The notes under the pieces are model-generated. The model did not search any database. It was not told where the DNA came from and saw only the letters and a list, made by a program, of their open reading frames with translations. A DNA stretch of 36,635 nt, taken from NCBI GenBank assembly GCA_036897485.1, contig JAYMTF010000430.1, positions 1 to 36,635 of the forward strand. Direction: 5' to 3'. This document shows positions 30,563 to 36,635 of this stretch, in pieces. Every line of letters starts with the position of its first letter. Within the stretch, counting starts at the first letter, position 1. The position numbers and the translations under genes are program-made. Origin of the DNA: Pelargonium nanum. Its lineage: Eukaryota; Streptophyta; Magnoliopsida; Geraniales; Geraniaceae.

Positions 30563-33500
30563 CTATTCATCGTCTAACTCAACTAACTGTGCCCGCTTCT
30601 CAGCTGCTTTCTTCCTGATAAAGAAACCCCACCTCATTGCCGCCTTTATCTTCAGCCAACCTACTACAGCTTTGCCTGAGCGTGTGCGGTCCTCCTCAAA
30701 ATTTGGCATTGGTGACGGCATGTATGCTGGGAACGAAAACCCATCTTCAGGGACATGGCCTCCCATGCTGAAGATCCGAAGCAAGTGCTGCATATCTTCG
30801 TTCTCAAGCATCTCGTGACTTCTTATGCGAATTTCTTCCTCCGAAAAGAAATCATCAACCCCCTTCTCTCGAGTGCTTGACCAATCATCAAAAGGATTAA
30901 TATTTGCCTGCTGAATGGAAGAGCTGGTGTTTTGAAACCCTGATGATTGTGGAGGGCCAAGGGCTAATCCAACATTACTATCATTCCTAAAGCTTGGATT
31001 TTGGTGTGAATTATTCATCAGCTGGTCATGTGCTCCAAATGAAGAGCCGTCAAACTCTGTGCGCAAACTTGAACTTAAAAGCTGAGGCTGAGGGTGGGGC
31101 TGTGTTTGGTATCTAGTCACCGGACTATCATTGTAACCTGAAGCTGCCAAAAAATAATGGAGGGTTAAGCGGGAAGAGGGAAAAAAATGCTGCTGCACTT
31201 ACCCAACAGACATAAATTGAGTATTTTCATTGCTAGAATAAATTAATTAAGTAGCAAGCAACGCTCACCTCCAATTGCTAGGCCTGAACCAATTGAAGGC
31301 TGCTCAGAAGGAACTGAAATTGGTGGACGCGATTGTTGTAACTGATGATTTGAACTATTCGAGTAATCGATTTGACCCATATGAAGATCATTTTGAGATG
31401 TGCCAGACCTCTGAATCTGCTTGAAGCTCAGAAGAGATTTCCCATCATATTCTATAACGTGATTCCAGTTTTCATATGCTTTCTTCACCAAAGTATCCAC
31501 ATAATGCTGCAAGAACATAACCAGTTTATAATTTCACATGATATTTACATGCTACATGAAATTTCACATAAAAGCTTGTTTTTCACACAAGCTTGGAAGT
31601 TCTATGCACTCCGAAGATTAAAGGGCCCTTTTTAATAGACCGATATTTGACTTCTGCACTTGTTGATAATTACAGTAAGCTTTATCCAAGAATAAGGCAA
31701 GAATGGATTAATATCTTGATTATGAGCTCAGCTATTCCATGTATAACTATTTTACTAACATCCAAAACTTTTTGTTGGCATGCCATGTTTCTTATGAGGT
31801 AAGTTGGTATAAATCCATCACATAAACAGAAAATGAATTTGCAGAGCTATGTTCACCCGTCCATTTTCCTCAAATATTATCATATGTCCTTTGCATGCAT
31901 ACAGAAACTAACTTTGTTCCACCCTCTAAAATTTTATGAAAGCTAAGGAAATGAAGTTACAGTTCTTTGGTATTCAGGTATGCACCAGCTACTGTCACTT
32001 CATTATTTTTTTTTGGGATTTGATCCTCACTCCAAAAATATACACACACATAGTCCTGCTTACTGACCAGACAAAACTGCCCTTTTATATTTTCACCATG
32101 AAAGCCCAAGGCACTTTCAGCTGATCGAAACTGACAGAATGATACCAATTTTCTATTTCCCTACCAAGTGTTCATGAGAGGAGAAAAGTAGACAGAGAGA
32201 ACATGTTTTCAAGGTACCTAGGATAGGGCAAGGGAAAGCGAACAAAACAAAGAAATAAGACAACCATCACTAGTGTACGGAAGCTTTTATCAAGGCATCG
32301 TATAGGTAAACACTAATCCTTACTTTAACACTACTTTGATGAAGCCAGTGCCTGTACATTTTAGAGTTTCTGGCAACCTCCTTAAGTTACTACTCCAGTT
32401 GCCCACATGAAATCACATTTCACATAATAATACTGAAGAGTGTAACAAAGCAAGGCATATCTCGTAGAGCATTAATTGAAGAGATCATATCACCTAAAGC
32501 TTAAGCCAACATACAACATCGGGCAGGAAATCAATAAGAAAAAAAGAGAAAAATATCACGACAATCCAGCAAAACATAAGCTACATAATGAGACTGCCGT
32601 ATTGTACAAATGGATTAGTCATACCCACCTTCTGGTTGTCTGAAAGAGAATCTGCAGGATAGTACTGTTCCCCAGTAATAAGGCCACTCAGCTCATAGAT
32701 GTTATTAAAAACGACACCAACATTTCTTGTCTCTTCTTCAGGATAATAAACATACAGTTTTCCACTGAGGACGCAAGTTTTTGCATGTTCCAAGAGAGCA
32801 TCCCACATCTTATTTGACATACCACTTCCAAGAATCTACAGCCAACAAAAATTTATCACAATAAAATAAAGACAAAATAATATAAACACATAAAGAACCA
32901 GCTGAAAGAAGACTTTCGAATTTTAGAAACAATCCACACTCACATGCCGTAACTTCTGAGGATCTCGGACCACAAGCCGAAGAAAATCCTCAACAGAGAA
33001 TATCCCAGCATTGTTAAGCCTCTTGTGAAAAGAACCATCCTTGCCAATTTTCTCCAATCTCCACACGTCATCAGTTAATGCTGGTGGGTAATGCTTCTTG
33101 TATACTGTTGTCAACAAAAGAATACAAACAGTCAACAGCAATATTCCAAGGACCAAGACGTCTAGGAAGAACATATAATTATGACAAGAAACAAAAACAT
33201 ACATTCCCCTCTGTGATCTTTAACAGTAAAAGCCTCAGTCTTTGCTTCACGAATGCGTATGCCCTCACAAAATCCTGTGGCAACCTTCAAGCCAAGCCTG
33301 AACTTTCTGCTCCTTATCCAACTGGAGTTATCTGTAAATGTTAGATCACCCAGTGTTCCAACCCCTTCCTTGAGTATCACTTGCAAATCCCCAGTCAACA
33401 GAGGCCTCTTACCCTCACGCTCTTTTACCACATGACTGTCAAATTCTTCCTGTGTCCAACTTTCATCATCTTCGTTATTGAAATCACCTTCAAGGACAAT

Positions 33501-35507
33501 AATATCTAGTTTTACCGAGGCTTCAGGTCCAGATGTTACAACATGACCAGAGTTTGCATCAACCAAAACAACATGGATGGAAGCTCCCTGCTCCCCCTCT
33601 ACTTTCCCACCTGTGAAGAGGGGAAGAGACAGCCTGGACCTGAAGTGCAGCTGCAAGTTTCTTCCATCTGGACCTTCAATACGTTTTGGAGAGGACCTGA
33701 AACATTGCTTTTTAGTATAGCATGCCCAAAAGGGTGGCAAAATAAATATTGGCAGTAATAATCAAATCCAGAAGAATTTAAGTGATTATCAAGATATCAA
33801 GATATGGGCCATAATAATGATGAAAATGCATAACGTACGTGTAAATGCATGCTTATATCTCAAAGTGCATAGGTTAATTTCAAAATAGATGAAATACCAT
33901 AAAATATAGAGGAGCCTTATAAAAAAGATGCACGCATATACACACTCATATACATTTATGTTTTGAACTGATCATATATGCTAGAAGTCCAGAACGAAAT
34001 TTGGAACATCAGGTTATCTTAGTTATTTAAAAAATAAATAAAAACATGAGAAATTAGAATTCAAAATAAAACGCATCAGAGTTTTATCATTTTTATTTCA
34101 ACCCTTTGTCCACAACATCATGAGAGGTCTAAGCACAGATGTTAATTGAAACAATATTGAAGATGCGTAATCTGTCTAAGAAAGGATTAAGATTAATCTT
34201 TGGACAGCTTCCCCAGCTCAAGTAGATTGTATCGTGAATCGTGATATAATACTAGTAAGATTCATAGTAATACTAACAGCTAGTGTTTGCAAATTAGAGC
34301 TGCCACAATAAAATAACACACTCTCCTTACAGTTACCAACACAAAATATTGCAGTCAAAACTTATTACACGCCATTGGTACATAAATGGATAAGAACACG
34401 AATATAATTATACCTATAAAACCCGACAATTCAAGAAGTAACCATTGTATTAAAAGACCACCAATTTAAATAGTGAGAAGAACTCAAATGTTGAGAAAGC
34501 TAGTTTTCAAACAAAGTTGCTGCAGATCCTACAGTACCATACTTACAGTGAATATTTCCCTCAAACTACCAGAGGGACTTAATAGAGAAGCCCAATATAT
34601 AACTACAAATTCAGAAATAAATAATAATGCATAATGTTTTAATTCTAAATTATTACCTTCCAGTAAGTCCAGCAGGGCCTATCTTTGCCAAAGCACGCTC
34701 CACTTCTTCACTGACCTATTGGCACAGAATACAAGGAACCAATGAGAAACATAATGATTAGAAGTTCTTCAAAATAAGAAATGTCACTATGAAATACTCA
34801 ATCAGATAATATGTACAAGTTAATCAAATAGAAGAAAAAGTTCAGAGCATAAAATGGTTCAGCAGAAAACATCTACAATATAATTCACAAAGAAAGCAAG
34901 TGCTGTGTATCTTCTTACAACTCTGCGAAGGATAGGTTCCAATGACGAGCAGAGCTTCTGCAGACTATCGACCTTCAGAGCTTCTACAATCACACTGCAC
35001 ATGGTATTTGATTTTCAATAAACCAGAATGAAGACCAATAAATTGCAGAAAGTTTGAAAATAAAAGTCACTCATTTCAGTAAAATAGAATTCACACTAGA
35101 AAACCTGGGTAGAACACATATATTGTACAAGGGCCAAGGGAAAGCATTGCAAGAAGAGAATGAATCTAAGGAGAGTTACATGGTGGCAGCAATTACAGTT
35201 GTTTGTCAATGAAACTTGCTATCAATGAGGGCAAGTCTTATCTTTTACTCTCGGAAAGAAAAGGTAGTTGATATAGTCAACTAAGCACAATTGATCAATA
35301 AAGTAAATCTGCGAATCCATAAAAGTTCAGTCTATTGTCTATTGTTTTCACAAACCATAAGACCAAATTAAAGGTCACAAAAATAATTTGCTTCAAAAGA
35401 CACTAAATTTACCTGGCCAGAGCCGGGCGCTTTCGCTCCGGTTGCTGCGGCTCATCTTCTCCCTCTAAAGCCCTTTTACCTCTGGTCATAGTATTAGATC
35501 TCTCCAT
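30563..35507 (-). CDS. CBP60: CBP60-family calmodulin-binding protein (634 aa)
   Basis: Eight exons: 35413-35507, 34919-34994, 34657-34715, 33203-33696, 32944-33104, 32629-32835, 31269-31506 and 30563-31137; 1905 nt in all. The start is ATG 35507 ([16 protein letters not shown]). Residues about 78-365 form the conserved CBP60 (calmodulin_bind) region: [83 protein letters not shown] and [18 protein letters not shown]. The C terminus (about 601-634) is a basic amphipathic segment, [19 protein letters not shown], where CBP60A-F proteins bind calmodulin; SARD1 and CBP60g differ there. So this is a prototypical member, probably CBP60B/C/D-like. These proteins are nuclear, bind DNA and link calcium signals to defence and growth genes. 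No frameshift or missing block was seen. Confidence 0.94.
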
Positions 35508-36035
35508 ATACCTTGTCTGCATTTACACACACTTCCAAAACCCTAGAATCCCGGATCTGCATCAATCCACAACCAAAACTTCGTTCAGAAATCCACATCC
35601 ATTTACCACAAGCCCTAACCCTCAGGTTCACAAAGCACCACTCTTCATCATAAATTCATATAAACACAAAAATCACCATAGAATTATCACAAATTGATAA
35701 CGTAGATACTGTACTCCTACTTTTTATTTCTTTCCAATCTTCCTTACTTTTCTAGCAACCAAACAGAAAGAACAGGGAAAAAACACAGAATTTCACACAC
35801 AAAATTATCCAGCTGTGTAAAATCTGATAAAGCCAAAAGAAAATCGGAATTATTCAACTGTGATAAAATTGGAGACTCTTCGGAGGTACCTGATTGTTTG
35901 AAGTCAGGTTTCTCGGCAACCAAACGGCGGGAAAATGAGAGAAAATTTGCAGTACAAGTGATTGTGGGGAGAGAAAGTATCGATAAACATGAAGGTTTTT
36001 TGACAGTCCCTGATTGGTCTTGGACTTTTTATATC
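35508..36035 (-). promoter_or_regulatory. 5' leader, leader intron and core promoter of the CBP60 gene
   Basis: On the minus strand a TATA-like ATATAAAAAG (about 36026-36035) is followed by a CCAAT sequence near 36008. A leader exon follows, then a likely donor AATCAG|GTACCT (near 35887) and an acceptor TTGATGCAG|ATCCGGG (near 35568). That implies a leader intron of about 320 bases ending 60 bases before the ATG. Junctions are inferred from consensus only. Confidence 0.5.
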
Positions 36036-36234
36036 TGAGTCTACTCTGGCGACTCTCAGCTCAGTACTGGGCTGATCTCCTGCTACTTGTCCTACCCAAA
36101 GCGGTCATTAATGTAGTGACGCGTGTTTGGACACGGAACATTGGAGTACGAGGTTGTTGTTTTTCATGTAGGAGAGAGAGCTGGCACTGGTTGGAAAAGA
36201 GATGTGTCGTGTAAACGGTTGTAGATAATTTTTG

Positions 36235-36283
36235 CCGGAAGATCCATGTTGTGTTTTGGTGGTCGCTGCGTTGGATCTTCCGG
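36235..36283. repeat. Perfect 11-bp inverted repeat
   Basis: CCGGAAGATCC (36235-36245) and GGATCTTCCGG (36273-36283) are exact reverse complements, separated by 27 bases. It lies upstream of the CBP60 promoter; its role is unknown. Confidence 0.75.
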
Positions 36284-36447
36284 ATGACATGCCACGGTTC
36301 AATCGTGACCGTAGGCTGTCGCAGCCTCTGGTTGAGTTTGCCACGTCACTATCGTATTTGTTATTTTGCAAAATGAATAATTAAATTACTTGGGTTAAAG
36401 TAAATGGTAAATGACAAAAAAAATTATAAATAAAATAGTAAAGATAA

Positions 36448-36469
36448 TTTTTTTTTTTTAAAAAAAAAA
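36448..36469. repeat. T-tract/A-tract junction
   Basis: About 12 T followed directly by 10 A, within AT-rich intergenic DNA. Same type as 10616-10642. Confidence 0.8.
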
Positions 36470-36520
36470 CTAAAAAGTAGTTTAATTCTTAAAAAAAATG
36501 AGAAGGTAGATTTTGTAGAT

Positions 36521-36635
36521 TTGCGGCGTATATTTGAGGTATGTTTTTTGGTTGGCGTTCAAGGCAACAAGAGACGATTGCAGAGAAGGAGAATGTGGCT
36601 TTGAAGGTGGGGGTATGGGCAAAGTCATCGGATCA
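36521..36635. repeat. Diverged repeat shared with the left edge of the window (cut by the window end)
   Basis: It aligns with 62-195 in the same orientation, through TTGCAGAGAAGGAGAA, TTGAAGGTGG and AAAGTCATCGGAT. It runs off the window end, so its full length is unknown. It may be coding DNA of a LINE family. Confidence 0.4.

Noticed and set aside
1-36635. A novel multi-gene biological system
   Set aside because: All seven genes are stand-alone plant genes with separate promoters; nothing suggests a shared or new system beyond the repeats reported.

Overview
The window is nuclear DNA from a eudicot plant. Genes are intron-rich with GT-AG junctions, intergenic DNA is AT-rich, there are no operons, and the proteins are plant families (R2R3-MYB, PB1-Raf kinase, GH17 glucanase, type 1 nsLTP, XTH, CBP60). 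The species cannot be told from the sequence alone. Seven protein-coding genes are supported. Exon junctions were placed by hand from reading frame, splice sites and family conservation, and every assembled CDS closes in frame.

Layout. 1-0.6 kb: decayed LINE RNase H sequence. 0.9-2.8 kb (+): a 146-aa hydrophilic protein I do not recognise, probably with a long leader intron. 3.81-4.78 kb: a 5'-truncated LINE pseudogene with perfect target-site duplications. 5.39-6.86 kb (-): a MYB36-like R2R3-MYB in three exons. 6.9-9.6 kb: AT-rich intergenic DNA with a SINE-like repeat. 10.17-18.29 kb (-): an eight-exon PB1-domain Raf-like kinase of 1100 aa. Its 3.3-kb third intron is full of old non-autonomous LTR elements and tandem duplications. 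19.1-21.7 kb: intergenic, with repeats. 21.74-23.80 kb (+): a secreted, probably GPI-anchored GH17 beta-1,3-glucanase, with a MITE in intron 2. 24.4-25.0 kb: a two-copy repeat. 25.98-26.42 kb (+): a type 1 lipid transfer protein, followed by a roughly 600-bp foldback structure. 28.40-29.45 kb (+): a xyloglucan endotransglucosylase/hydrolase. 30.56-35.51 kb (-): an eight-exon CBP60 calmodulin-binding protein. 36.5 kb to the end: a repeat resembling the first 200 bases of the window.

How the genes relate. Three consecutive plus-strand genes encode secreted wall or apoplast proteins (glucanase, LTP, XTH). A MYB36-type factor controls endodermal wall differentiation in Arabidopsis, and the B4-type Raf kinase and CBP60 belong to stress and calcium signalling. 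There is no sign that these form one functional unit; this looks like ordinary gene neighbourhood in a plant chromosome.

I found no CRISPR array, prokaryotic defence system, rRNA or tRNA gene, or clearly new multi-gene system. The most interesting material is in the repeats: the LINE insertion with intact duplications, the nested retroelement remnants inside the kinase intron, the MITE, the foldback and the SINE-like family.
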